Assembly (NCBI GenBank): GCA_035515235.1
Contig: DATJBS010000012.1
Span: 1 to 64,000 of the forward strand
DNA from: JAMLHH01 sp035515235
GTDB taxonomy: Bacteria; Bacteroidota; Bacteroidia; Chitinophagales; JADIYW01
Direction: 5' to 3'
DNA: 64,000 bases
The first letter of the stretch is position 1. Every line of letters begins with the position of its first letter. The notes beneath the pieces are model-generated. The model had not been told where the DNA came from. It made no database searches and saw only the letters and a list, made by a program, of their open reading frames with translations. A program made the position numbers and the translations under genes. Positions 27,366 through 36,509 of the stretch are shown here, piece after piece.

Positions 27366-29383
27366 GTAGTAGTTTTTCTATTTGAAAAGCGAATCAATAA
27401 AATTTCAGCTATCAAAAATAATAGTGCCAAAATTACACAAACTTTCCATAGTGCTGCACGACTTTTTAAAATCCCTGGATTGTTTTTTTGTAAAAAATTG
27501 GTGTCATTTACAATATCAATATAAGCACCGGGAAACTTTGCTTTCAATTCGGCTAAATTCAAGAATTTCATCTCAGATTCTTTCCTATCATAATTACAAG
27601 CAAGGACGGACAAAAGCTGCTCTCCTCTCCAAACATCAAAAACGCCATCTTGAGACATACTTGAAGGAATTTCTATACTGACTTGCTGACCTAATGGACG
27701 AATCGGAGGAATAATCTCGTAAGAACCATTCGACAATTTGATGGCTTCATCATTAGCAATAGAGATATTCAAATCTCTGACTTCCTCATGAGAGCCTATC
27801 GTATAATATAAAGGTCGGGCTTGTGATTTGATGACAGCAAAATTATAGACTAACGGAGGAAAGATAGATTTTGAAGAGAAATCATTAATGTTGGCATCTA
27901 AGGAAGCTGCTTGAATATAAACCAAGCCTTTATCTACTATATATTTTTGTATAAATGGTCTTCCATTGTCAAATTTCAAAATGCTGACTTCGGGCACTTG
28001 AAAAGAGGAAGTAATCGTCCAAAAAGATTGAACTTGAGGTAAATCTAAATTTTTAGGAAATTTTTCAAAAGCTATGGAAACAATAGGGTCTTGCTCATTC
28101 ATTTCTATCACACGAGCTACTTGTTGCCTTCTTTCTGAATATTGACCTACCGATAATTTAGACAATAAAGCATTATTAGCTATTGAAGCTTTTTTATCAT
28201 CTGGAATGACATAAAGATTACCACCATTTTTTACAAACTCTACCAATTCATCTTGAAAAGTGGTGGATAAATTCTGCACTTGATTCAATACTACCAAACT
28301 ATAATCCTGTGAAATAGTAGCGGAAGAGGAGCTTTGTCTTTGTGTGATAAAACTTCGATCACTTTGAAAAACTTGATAAATATTTTTTGTAGATGTAATC
28401 TCTTCTATTAATAAGACTTTGTTTTGAACAGAAGCATCTACTGCAAAATACATGATATTGTCAAAAGCTATATTGGCGTCTTGAATATTGATTTGGCCTT
28501 TTTGCCAACCGTTACTTTTGACATTAAGCGATAAAGTATCTATTAAAGTTTGGTCTTTTTGCAATACAATATCTTTCACAGCCACAACCTCTCCTTGTAT
28601 AGATAATTGCAGTTGAGTAGATATTTCTGGACCTTGATTTTTAATTTTTACTAATAATTGATTGACAGCATCTCTATGAAAAACAGGATCTATCAAGCTG
28701 ATGGAATCAATAGAAATATTATTATTGGAGTTATTTTGTATAGGAATGAGTGTACTCGACACAAACAAACTATCCCAAACTTGTGGCAATGCATTGACTT
28801 GAAAATCACTGAAATAATAAACGTGAACATTCCTCTCGTGCAAATCTTTTAAAAGTTGACTGACTCTTGTATTCCAATTTTCTACAGATAATGAAGTCGG
28901 TGAAAAGACGATATCGTTTACAATCTTCTTAGCTTCTGCAGGACTATAAAAAGATAAGTTGGAGCTTTCTAAATCATTCGTCAATATCATCACTTGACGT
29001 TGAGCGTCTAACTGCTCGAGCAATGCAGATGCTTTCCACTTCGCCTCTTCTAAAAGTGTTCGATTATTAGATAATTGACTCATACTAAAAGTATTGTCAA
29101 TATAAATAATCAGCTTATCTGTGGGAGATTGAGCCTTTTTATCATTTCCAAAAAATGGCAAAGCAAAAGCTAAGACTAAAAATATAACTGCAAGAATTCT
29201 ACTGAGTAAGATTAAAATATTTTTTAATCGACCAGTTTTCTTTTGCTCAACGATGACTTCATTCAGAAAAGTGATATCAGAAAAATATACTTTTTTATAT
29301 CTCCTAAAATAAAATAAATGGATGATAATCGGAATAGCAATCGCTGCTAATGCCCAAAGAATCCAAGGAGAACCAAAACCCAT
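27362..29383 (-). CDS. BatA N-terminal domain / vWA-like membrane protein
   Basis: A 673-aa protein of the Bacteroidota BatA-like group. It has an N-terminal double-TM module (SPWILWALAAIAIPIIIHLFYFRR and LKNILILLSRILAVIFLVLAFALPFFG) with the typical FSDITFL between them. A von Willebrand-A-like region follows (KLIIYIDNTFSMSQ, with D.S changed to DNTFS, about 88-102). A long periplasmic part comes next, then a final transmembrane helix (about 642-664). Relatives were first described in the Bacteroides aerotolerance (Bat) locus, but the family role is not settled. It is first of a four-gene minus-strand unit. Confidence 0.82.
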   Translation of the reverse strand: MGFGSPWILWALAAIAIPIIIHLFYFRRYKKVYFSDITFLNEVIVEQKKTGRLKNILILLSRILAVIFLVLAFALPFFGNDKKAQSPTDKLIIYIDNTFSMSQLSNNRTLLEEAKWKASALLEQLDAQRQVMILTNDLESSNLSFYSPAEAKKIVNDIVFSPTSLSVENWNTRVSQLLKDLHERNVHVYYFSDFQVNALPQVWDSLFVSSTLIPIQNNSNNNISIDSISLIDPVFHRDAVNQLLVKIKNQGPEISTQLQLSIQGEVVAVKDIVLQKDQTLIDTLSLNVKSNGWQKGQINIQDANIAFDNIMYFAVDASVQNKVLLIEEITSTKNIYQVFQSDRSFITQRQSSSSATISQDYSLVVLNQVQNLSTTFQDELVEFVKNGGNLYVIPDDKKASIANNALLSKLSVGQYSERRQQVARVIEMNEQDPIVSIAFEKFPKNLDLPQVQSFWTITSSFQVPEVSILKFDNGRPFIQKYIVDKGLVYIQAASLDANINDFSSKSIFPPLVYNFAVIKSQARPLYYTIGSHEEVRDLNISIANDEAIKLSNGSYEIIPPIRPLGQQVSIEIPSSMSQDGVFDVWRGEQLLSVLACNYDRKESEMKFLNLAELKAKFPGAYIDIVNDTNFLQKNNPGILKSRAALWKVCVILALLFLIAEILLIRFSNRKTTT

Positions 29384-29481
29384 AACTCAAAAATAAAAGA
29401 ATTGCGTTGTAAAAGAGAATAAGTTGAATGTTTATATAAATAGTAAGAAATTATACAAATCTGCTTTAGAAATTAGAGCTA

Positions 29482-30777
29482 TCAACTCTCCAAAGCTTCA
29501 TATTTTTCTTCCACATGTTGTACATAAGCTGCAGCTGTGATATCTCCATTGACATTGATGACTGTTCTCGACATATCTAAAATCCTGTCAACACCATAAA
29601 TCAGTGCGATAGATTCTCCAGGCACACCAATAGAAATTAAAATCGTAACGATGACAGGCAACGAACCTCCAGGAACTCCTGCCGTCCCCACTCCTGCCAT
29701 TACACATAAAAGCACCACCATAATTTGAGAAACAAAAGACAATTCCACATCAAAACATTGGGCTAAAAACAAAACGGTAATCCCTTCAAATAAAGCGGTT
29801 CCATTTTGATTTCCAGTACTTCCTACCGTTAAAACAAAATGCGTAATCGGTTTAGGTATTTTTAATTTTTCTATACTCACTCTTATCGCTGTCGGTAAAG
29901 TCGCATTACTAGAACTAGTAGAAAATGCTGTCAAAGTCACTTCACTCATATCTTTCATGAATTGCCATGGATTCTTTTTTGCAAAGAATTTTAAAATAAT
30001 TCCATACACTACAAATTGATGAATTGCCAATCCTAAAATCACTATCCCGACATACCAAATCAGCGTAATTAGAAAATCCGCTCCTACATTCAGTACCATA
30101 TTAAACAATAAAGCAGCTACTCCATAAGGTGCGAGCTTCATAGCATAACCTATAATGACTAATACTATCTCGTATAAAGATTCAAGAAACTTCAACATCG
30201 GTTGAGCTTTTTCTGGACCAATAGCAGTCATAGCAATACCAAAAATTAAAGCAAAAAACATAATAGAAATCAGTCCACCACCGGTATTATTGACATCAAA
30301 AGCATGGCCCATTTCATGAATTGGGTTTTTAGGGATAATATTAGCAATGATATCTCCTATAGTTCTCTTTTTATTTTCATTAGAAAATTCTTGTGCACTA
30401 GAAGCTTCAGATTTGTACTCTTGAACTAAATAAGCTCTAGTTTCTTCTGAAATCTTTTTTCCTGGATTAAATATATTCACCAATCCCACACCTATCATCA
30501 CGGCTATAAAACTCACAACAAGCGTATATTTCACCAATATACTTCCCATTCGCCCCAGCTTCTTTAAGTCGCCAATTTCAACTACACCCAATACCAATGC
30601 GGAGAGAATCAAAGGTATCACTGTCATGAAAATCATGTTCATGAAAATTTTTCCAATAGGTTCTACCCATGCAGTAATGAGTGATAATTGTTCTTGTGGT
30701 AAATTCAATTGTTTCACTATCAGTCCGAGTACAATCCCCGATAGCATTCCTATAAAAATCTTGGTATGTAATTTCAT
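29482..30777 (-). CDS. Dicarboxylate/amino acid:cation symporter (DAACS/GltP family)
   Basis: A 431-aa inner-membrane transporter with about eight helices and two re-entrant loops. Family motifs are FMNMIFMTVIPLILSALVLGV (HP region start), AFSTSSSNATLPTAIR (the serine-rich HP1 loop), GSTGNQNGTALFEGITVLFLAQ (the NMDGT motif region, here NQNGT) and VPGGSLPVIVTILISIGVP with DRILDMSRTVINVNGD. It imports C4-dicarboxylates or acidic amino acids with Na+ or H+. The Met-Asp to Gln-Asn change in the Na+ site motif may mark a subfamily with different coupling. It is a single gene. Confidence 0.9.
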   Translation of the reverse strand: MKLHTKIFIGMLSGIVLGLIVKQLNLPQEQLSLITAWVEPIGKIFMNMIFMTVIPLILSALVLGVVEIGDLKKLGRMGSILVKYTLVVSFIAVMIGVGLVNIFNPGKKISEETRAYLVQEYKSEASSAQEFSNENKKRTIGDIIANIIPKNPIHEMGHAFDVNNTGGGLISIMFFALIFGIAMTAIGPEKAQPMLKFLESLYEIVLVIIGYAMKLAPYGVAALLFNMVLNVGADFLITLIWYVGIVILGLAIHQFVVYGIILKFFAKKNPWQFMKDMSEVTLTAFSTSSSNATLPTAIRVSIEKLKIPKPITHFVLTVGSTGNQNGTALFEGITVLFLAQCFDVELSFVSQIMVVLLCVMAGVGTAGVPGGSLPVIVTILISIGVPGESIALIYGVDRILDMSRTVINVNGDITAAAYVQHVEEKYEALES

Positions 30778-30922
30778 TTGTGCTTTAAAGTAAGAGAAAA
30801 TGAATAAAACATTTGAAAAATTCTCAATAAATTATTATCTATCTCTAATTAAAAAGATAGAAAATGACCTTAAAACATATGATTATTGATTCAAATTTCA
30901 AAGAAATCAAACTTCCTCTCCA

Positions 30923-31567
30923 CTATTCTTCCGCTTCTATAACTTTAGCCTGGATGACTTTTTCTTTTAAGAAGGGACCTATCAATTCTAATGCACCATC
31001 CAATCTGTGGTTATTATTAATAATAATATCTGCATGAAATTTCATCGGCAGAATAAATTGCTCATACGTCGGATGAACATGATATTGATATCTATACAAG
31101 ACATCATCTAAAGGATAGTTGCGCTCCTCAGCATCTCTTTTAATTCTTCTAATCAACTTTAAATGCTCACTAGCATCTAAGAAAATTTTCAAATCCATTA
31201 ATTTTGCAATCTCCTCAAAATAGAAAACAAAAATCCCTTCAACTATAATGACCGGTGCAGGTAAGTAAGTAATCTCTTTAGCCGTCACTAAAGGATTATT
31301 GAAGGTATATTCTGAGATAGTTACCGATTCGCCATTGATTAATTTACTTAAATCATTGAAAAAATCTTCTCTTCTAAATGATGTAGGCAAATCAAAATTG
31401 AGTTGCTCATTACAATCTGCAGCTTGCTCCTCTCTTTTTTTGTAATAGTTGTCCATACTTAATAGACAGACTTCACTTGGAGAAAACTCGTGAAATAAAC
31501 GATTGATTAAAGTAGTCTTACCAGATCCACTACCTCCGGTGATGCCAATGACGTACGGTTTGTGCAT
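30923..31567 (-). CDS. udk: Uridine kinase
   Basis: This enzyme phosphorylates uridine and cytidine with ATP or GTP (pyrimidine salvage, cytoplasm). I chose the ATG at 31567 (MHKPYVIGITGGSGSGKTTLI) because the P-loop normally begins within ten residues of the start; an in-frame ATG at 31600 would add eleven unlikely residues. Motifs are GGSGSGKTT (P-loop), LLSMDNYYK, FDLPTSFRREDF (similar to the FDHP region), IIVEGIFVF and RRIKRDAEERNY. Length is 214 aa, normal for Udk. Confidence 0.9.
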   Translation of the reverse strand: MHKPYVIGITGGSGSGKTTLINRLFHEFSPSEVCLLSMDNYYKKREEQAADCNEQLNFDLPTSFRREDFFNDLSKLINGESVTISEYTFNNPLVTAKEITYLPAPVIIVEGIFVFYFEEIAKLMDLKIFLDASEHLKLIRRIKRDAEERNYPLDDVLYRYQYHVHPTYEQFILPMKFHADIIINNNHRLDGALELIGPFLKEKVIQAKVIEAEE

Positions 31568-31727
31568 ATACAAAGATATAAATTTGATGCAGAGCTTCAA
31601 GAACTTATTTTATAGATTTATAAAAATATCTATTCTTAATTTCCACAAAGAAAATCAATGTGAATAATCCATTCAGAAATTTATTGTCAATAGCTATTTT
31701 AAAGCTTAATTTTACAAAAAACTGACT

Positions 31728-32609
31728 ATGCAATTATTGGATGGAAAAGACCTATCAAAAACTATCAAGCTAGAAATCGCTCAAAAAGTAAAAGAAATTA
31801 AATTAAATGGCGGTAAAACACCACACTTAGCAGCTATTCTTGTAGGAAATGATGGAGCAAGTGAAACTTATGTAGCTAGCAAAGTAAAATCTTGCGAAGA
31901 AGTAGGTTTCAAATCCACTTTAGTCAGATTGGATAATGATATTACTGAGCAAGAATTGTTAGCAGAAATTCATTTATTGAATAATGATGATGATATAGAT
32001 GGCTTTATTGTTCAACTTCCATTACCGTCACATATCAATGAACAAAAGATTGTACAAGCTATTGATCCTGAAAAAGATGTAGATGGTTTCCATCCTGTTA
32101 ATGTCGGCAAAATGGTTCAAAACTTACCTACATTCTTACCTGCTACTCCTTATGGTATTTTGACTTTACTCAAAAGAAATAATATTGATACCAATGGTAA
32201 ACATTGCGTAGTCATAGGTCGTAGTAATATTGTAGGCATGCCGATGAGTATCTTAATGGCAAGAAAAGACAATCCAGGAAACTGTACAGTTACGCTTTGT
32301 CACAGTGCTACTAAAAATCTGAAAGAAGAAATTCTAAGAGCAGACATCGTGATTGCAGCTTTAGGAAAAGCAGAATTTGTAACCGCTGATATGGTAAAAA
32401 AAGGCGCAGTCGTCATCGATGTAGGAATCACGAGAGTAAAAGACGATACCAAGAAATCAGGCTATGCACTCAAAGGAGATGTAAAATTTGATGAAGTTTC
32501 TAAAAAAGCTTCTTTCATTACTCCTGTTCCAGGTGGTGTAGGTCCTATGACGGTCGTATCTTTAATGCTCAATACTTTACAAGCTTCTAAGGATAAGACG
32601 ATATTTTGA
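31728..32609 (+). CDS. folD: Bifunctional methylenetetrahydrofolate dehydrogenase / cyclohydrolase
   Basis: A 293-aa cytoplasmic enzyme that interconverts 5,10-methylene-, methenyl- and 10-formyl-THF. Clear motifs are LVGNDGASETYVASKVKSCEEVG (active-site Tyr and Lys), DGFIVQLPLPSHI, PEKDVDGFHPVNVGKM, CVVIGRSNIVGMPM and TPVPGGVGPMTV near the end. Length is standard. It is monocistronic and followed by a repeat-containing intergenic region. Confidence 0.96.
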   Translation: MQLLDGKDLSKTIKLEIAQKVKEIKLNGGKTPHLAAILVGNDGASETYVASKVKSCEEVGFKSTLVRLDNDITEQELLAEIHLLNNDDDIDGFIVQLPLPSHINEQKIVQAIDPEKDVDGFHPVNVGKMVQNLPTFLPATPYGILTLLKRNNIDTNGKHCVVIGRSNIVGMPMSILMARKDNPGNCTVTLCHSATKNLKEEILRADIVIAALGKAEFVTADMVKKGAVVIDVGITRVKDDTKKSGYALKGDVKFDEVSKKASFITPVPGGVGPMTVVSLMLNTLQASKDKTIF

Positions 32610-32914
32610 CCACACTTCGACAGGCTCAGTAACCACAGTCGACTGACAATAGACGACACTTCGACTAAGCTCAGTGACCACCGTTTTTGCAGAATTTAAC
32701 ATAATGCAAAAAATTAAACATTAAGAATTTAAGATAAATTAATCATCACACTAACTTAATACTTTTCATAAAGAAATATAAGTCAACTGTTCCAATTTGT
32801 CATTCTGAAAGGATCTATTTAAGAATTGCTTTGAGATGCTTACAGCATGACATGATAGTAATAGTTTAATCTCATTAGCACATTGACCAATCAGCACATT
32901 ATCTCATTAACCCA
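32610..32914. repeat. Intergenic region with degenerate dispersed-repeat units
   Basis: No gene was seen. Two imperfect direct copies of CACTTCGAC-AGCTCAGT-ACCAC lie at about 32615-32640 and 32655-32682. Further on (about 32795-32860), CATTCTGAAAGGATCT...AGATGCTTACAGCATGACA resembles the 'CATTCTGAGCGAAGCGAAGAATCT' type of small dispersed repeat found in many genomes. These look like worn copies of intergenic repeats. Confidence 0.55.
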
Positions 32915-33967
32915 TTACTTCAAAACATCACTCAACTCAGAACCTCTAATTTCTAAAATCAATTGATAGCCATAAGCTGAAGATGGAGTTTGATATCCTG
33001 CTTTGAAGTTTCCTTCTAATATCTTTTGAGCAATATTTAAAGCTGTTTCCGCAGTCAATGTATAAGCTTCAATTGTTTTTAGCTTTGCCATAATAGAAGC
33101 TCCTTTCTCATTAGATACTTTCCCTACTATATAACTATTCGCTTGAGCTCTAACATCTTCAGACGGACCACCTTCTTTGACTTGAGATTTTAAAAAATTC
33201 TTCACAAAAGATAATCCAAGAATACCTTTGATATAATTGGTCAATTTTAAATTCTTAATCATTTTGGGAGACATCGCCATAAATACTTTAATGTTAGGAA
33301 TTCCAGTACTATAAAAAGCTGTACTCACATCTCCCCAAGGAATAGTGACTGCCGTCAAGTTAGGTTTGTCGAAATCAAATTTCTTGACTTCATAAGCATT
33401 CGGGACAGAAGTGATTTTTCCATTTTTCCTAATCGCACCACCTTTATCCATTCCGCTAATCATCGTAATGGAAGTTCCACGAGAAGGACCGCCAACTCCC
33501 TTAAATGCTAATTCTAAATCGGTTGCATCAGGTAATTTTTCACTGAGATATTTAGCTAAACAATCTGTTGGAACCACATCAAAACCTGTTCCGGGCATGA
33601 TCATAATATTTTTATCTATTCCATCTTGATGAAAAGTTTTAGCCATTTCAAAAACACCTATCTCGCCAGTGATATCTGTATAATGGAGTTTCTTTTCTAT
33701 ACAATATTCAATGACTTGATGAGCAGTCTCGCTAAAAGGTCCTGCACAATTCATTATCAAAGAATAATCACCGATGATATCATTAAGTAGATTTAAATTT
33801 TTAACATCCGAAACCTTATAAGGTAAATCATGCAAATTGGCTAAGGAAGATAATTTCTGATCTGAACGACCTACTAATAAAGGCTTCAATCCTTTACTTA
33901 CAGCTAACTCTGTGATTAGTGTTCCAGTATAACCGTAAGCACCATAAATAATAAAATTCTTTTCCAT
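32915..33967 (-). CDS. Saccharopine dehydrogenase-like NAD(P)-binding protein (trans-acting enoyl reductase type)
   Basis: A 350-aa Rossmann-fold oxidoreductase. The N-terminus IYGAYGYTGTLITELAVSKGLKPLLVGRS is the nucleotide-binding GxxGxxG segment. NCAGPFSETAHQVIEYCIEKKLHYTDITGEIGVFE and MPGTGFDVVPTDCLA are typical of the saccharopine-dehydrogenase-like family that includes trans-acting enoyl reductases. The substrate is unknown. It is divergent from the suf operon, and the two share a 281-base intergenic region. Confidence 0.82.
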   Translation of the reverse strand: MEKNFIIYGAYGYTGTLITELAVSKGLKPLLVGRSDQKLSSLANLHDLPYKVSDVKNLNLLNDIIGDYSLIMNCAGPFSETAHQVIEYCIEKKLHYTDITGEIGVFEMAKTFHQDGIDKNIMIMPGTGFDVVPTDCLAKYLSEKLPDATDLELAFKGVGGPSRGTSITMISGMDKGGAIRKNGKITSVPNAYEVKKFDFDKPNLTAVTIPWGDVSTAFYSTGIPNIKVFMAMSPKMIKNLKLTNYIKGILGLSFVKNFLKSQVKEGGPSEDVRAQANSYIVGKVSNEKGASIMAKLKTIEAYTLTAETALNIAQKILEGNFKAGYQTPSSAYGYQLILEIRGSELSDVLK

Positions 33968-34050
33968 TTCATTAAAATACGAATAAATTGAAAAAATATT
34001 AATTTAATTATGACTTGACACTTAGATAGTGCGATATTCTTGGAATAATC

Positions 34051-34065
34051 TTAGAATGATTCTAA
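34051..34065. promoter_or_regulatory. Fur-like 7-1-7 dyad upstream of suf (distal)
   Basis: TTAGAATGATTCTAA is a perfect 7-1-7 inverted repeat about 190 bases before sufB. Its geometry and AT-rich composition match Fur/PerR/Zur-type operators. A near-identical core recurs at 34225-34239, nearer the gene. Confidence 0.5.
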
Positions 34066-34212
34066 ATTTGCAAATTCTTTAAAGGCGCTGAACTTTAGCG
34101 TTAAAATTTAAGAAAGGAGTATTGTATTAAATATACATTAAGAATACCTCAAAAATACCTAATTAATACCTAAATAAGTCGAAATGTATACCTCACTTTG
34201 TTTAATATTTCA

Positions 34213-34241
34213 TAGATTTGGTATTTAGAATGATTTTAAAT
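34213..34241 (+). promoter_or_regulatory. suf promoter -7 element overlapped by a second Fur-like dyad
   Basis: TAGATTTG at 34213-34220 matches the Bacteroidota -7 consensus TAnnTTTG. Immediately downstream, at 34223-34241, is a 9-1-9 dyad with one mismatch whose core TTAGAATGATTTTAA repeats the distal site. A regulator bound here would cover the expected transcription start. No well-spaced -33 TTTG was found. ATG of sufB is at 34249. Confidence 0.5.
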
Positions 34242-34248
34242 AAAAACA

Positions 34249-35694
34249 ATGAGTGATCAAAACCAAATACTTGAAGACTTAACTTCGTCTGATTACAAAT
34301 ATGGTTTTGTAACAGATATTGAGCAAGAGTTTGCTCCCAAAGGGTTGACTGAAGATATTATAAGATTTATATCTGCTAAAAAAGAAGAACCTGAATGGAT
34401 GCTGGAATGGAGACTGAAAGCATTTAAAGAATGGCTGAAGATGCCAGAGCCTCAATGGTCCAATGTAACATTTCCAAAAATCGATTTCCAAGACATCATA
34501 TATTACGCTGCTCCTGTTCAAAAAATAGAACTTAATAGCTTGGATGAAGTAGATCCTGAAATATTGAAAACTCTACAAAAACTAGGAATTTCAATAGATG
34601 AGCAAAAGAGATTAACTGGCGTAGCGATGGATATTGTCATGGACAGTGTTTCCGTAAAAACTACCTTCCAAACTTCATTAAAAGAAAAAGGAATTATTTT
34701 CTGCTCTATTAGTGATGCGATTAAAGATCATCCAGATTTAGTGAAAAAATATATGGGTTCTGTAGTGCCTGTAAAAGATAATTACTATGCCGCTCTGAAT
34801 AGCGCAGTTTTTAGTGATGGTTCATTTTGCTATATCCCAAAAGGTGTAAGATGTCCAATGGAACTTTCTACTTACTTTAGAATTAATGCTGCAGGAACTG
34901 GACAATTCGAGAGAACCTTATTAATAGCTGATGATGATAGTTATGTAAGTTATTTAGAAGGATGTACCGCTCCTATGAGAGATGAGAATCAATTACATGC
35001 TGCAGTAGTAGAATTAGTAGCGATGGATCGTGCAGAGATTAAATACTCAACTGTCCAAAACTGGTATCCTGGAAATAAAGAAGGAGTTGGTGGTGTTTAT
35101 AATTTTGTGACTAAGAGAGGATTCTGCAAAGGAGACTCTTCTAAAATTAGCTGGACTCAAGTAGAAACAGGCTCAGCAATTACTTGGAAATATCCTAGCT
35201 GTATTTTAGCGGGTGACAATTCTATTGGTGAGTTTTATTCTGTAGCTGTCACGAATAATTTCCAACAAGCAGATACTGGTACTAAGATGATTCATATCGG
35301 AAAGAATACAAAAAGCCGAATTGTTTCTAAAGGAATTAGTGCAGGAAAAAGTCAAAATAACTATAGAGGTCTAGTTAAAGTTCACAAAAAAGCAGACAAT
35401 GCTAGAAACTTTTCACAGTGTGACTCCTTATTAATGGGAGACAAATGTGGAGCGCATACTTTCCCTTATTTGGAAGTCAATAATAGATCTGCACAAGTAG
35501 AACACGAAGCCACAACTTCAAAAATTAGCGAAGACATCTTATTCTATTGCAAACAAAGAGGAATAGAAGAAGAACAAGCCGTAGCAATGATTGTCAATGG
35601 ATTCTGTAAAGAAGTCATGGATAATTTACCAATGGAATTCGCAGTAGAAGCAAGAAAATTATTAGCTATCAGTTTAGAAGGTAGCGTAGGGTAA
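34249..35694 (+). CDS. sufB: Fe-S cluster assembly scaffold protein SufB
   Basis: A 481-aa subunit of the SufBC2D complex, which builds Fe-S clusters in the cytoplasm. Typical sequence includes YYAAPVQ, DGSFCYIPKGVRCPMELSTYFRINAAGTGQFERTLLIADD, YLEGCTAPMRDENQLHAAVVEL and RNFSQCDSLLMGDKCGAHTFPYLEVNN. The latter holds the cysteine used in sulfur transfer, and downstream QVEHEATTSKISEDILFYCKQRGI carries the His/Glu of the assembly site. It is first gene of sufBCDSE-sufT-bacilliredoxin, all on one strand. The start follows the double Fur-like operator. Confidence 0.97.
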   Translation: MSDQNQILEDLTSSDYKYGFVTDIEQEFAPKGLTEDIIRFISAKKEEPEWMLEWRLKAFKEWLKMPEPQWSNVTFPKIDFQDIIYYAAPVQKIELNSLDEVDPEILKTLQKLGISIDEQKRLTGVAMDIVMDSVSVKTTFQTSLKEKGIIFCSISDAIKDHPDLVKKYMGSVVPVKDNYYAALNSAVFSDGSFCYIPKGVRCPMELSTYFRINAAGTGQFERTLLIADDDSYVSYLEGCTAPMRDENQLHAAVVELVAMDRAEIKYSTVQNWYPGNKEGVGGVYNFVTKRGFCKGDSSKISWTQVETGSAITWKYPSCILAGDNSIGEFYSVAVTNNFQQADTGTKMIHIGKNTKSRIVSKGISAGKSQNNYRGLVKVHKKADNARNFSQCDSLLMGDKCGAHTFPYLEVNNRSAQVEHEATTSKISEDILFYCKQRGIEEEQAVAMIVNGFCKEVMDNLPMEFAVEARKLLAISLEGSVG

Positions 35695-35721
35695 TTCATA
35701 AAAATAACAACAAGAAACAAA

Positions 35722-36477
35722 ATGATACAAATCAATAATTTACATGTCAGCATTGAGGGCAAGGAGATTTTAAAAGGCCTTAATTTGACCATCAATAAAG
35801 GTGAAGTTCATGCTATCATGGGTCCTAATGGCACAGGAAAAAGTACTTTAGGAAATGTTTTATCAGGAAAAGATGGATATACCATTTCTGAAGGAACTGT
35901 CTTATTTGAAGGCATCGATTTATTAGAATTAGAACCAGAAGAAAGAGCTCAAATGGGTTTATTTCTTGCATTCCAATATCCAGTAGAAATACCTGGAGTA
36001 AGTAATGCCAACTTCCTGAAGGCATCTATCAATGAAATCAGAAAATCTAAAGACCTCGCTCCTATCTCTGCAACAGATTTCTTAAAACTGATGAGAGAGA
36101 AAATGGAATTGGTAGAAATGAAGAAAGACTTCATCAGCCGTTCTGTGAATGTTGGTTTTTCAGGAGGAGAAAAGAAAAGAAACGAGATCCTTCAAATGGC
36201 CATGCTAGATCCTAAATTGGCGATTTTGGACGAAACGGATTCAGGTTTGGATATTGATGCATTGAGAATTGTAGCTAACGGTGTCAATAAATTAAGAACA
36301 GAAGAAAATGCTTTTATCATCATTACACACTACCAAAGATTATTGGATCATATCGTTCCAGATTTCGTTCATGTAATGTATGATGGAAAGATTGTCAAAT
36401 CAGGTGATAAATCTTTAGCATTAGAATTAGAAGAGAAAGGGTACGATTGGATTAAAGATGAGGTTGAAGCAGTATAA
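35722..36477 (+). CDS. sufC: Fe-S assembly ATPase SufC
   Basis: A 251-aa ABC-type ATPase that powers the SufBCD scaffold. Walker A is GPNGTGKST (about 34-42). The signature is FSGGEKKRNEILQMA (about 150-164), followed by Walker B LAILDETDSGLDIDAL and the H-loop IIITHYQRLLD. The ETDSGLDID and HYQRLL variants are specific to SufC. It lies 27 bases after sufB and 32 before sufD. Confidence 0.97.
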   Translation: MIQINNLHVSIEGKEILKGLNLTINKGEVHAIMGPNGTGKSTLGNVLSGKDGYTISEGTVLFEGIDLLELEPEERAQMGLFLAFQYPVEIPGVSNANFLKASINEIRKSKDLAPISATDFLKLMREKMELVEMKKDFISRSVNVGFSGGEKKRNEILQMAMLDPKLAILDETDSGLDIDALRIVANGVNKLRTEENAFIIITHYQRLLDHIVPDFVHVMYDGKIVKSGDKSLALELEEKGYDWIKDEVEAV

Positions 36478-36509
36478 ATTACTTTTCAGCTTTAGTATCA
36501 AACTAAATT

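Noticed and set aside
34213..34241. IscR/SufR-type operator before suf
   Set aside because: The dyads are symmetrical 7-1-7 AT-rich elements without the asymmetric IscR pattern, and no Rrf2 gene is adjacent.
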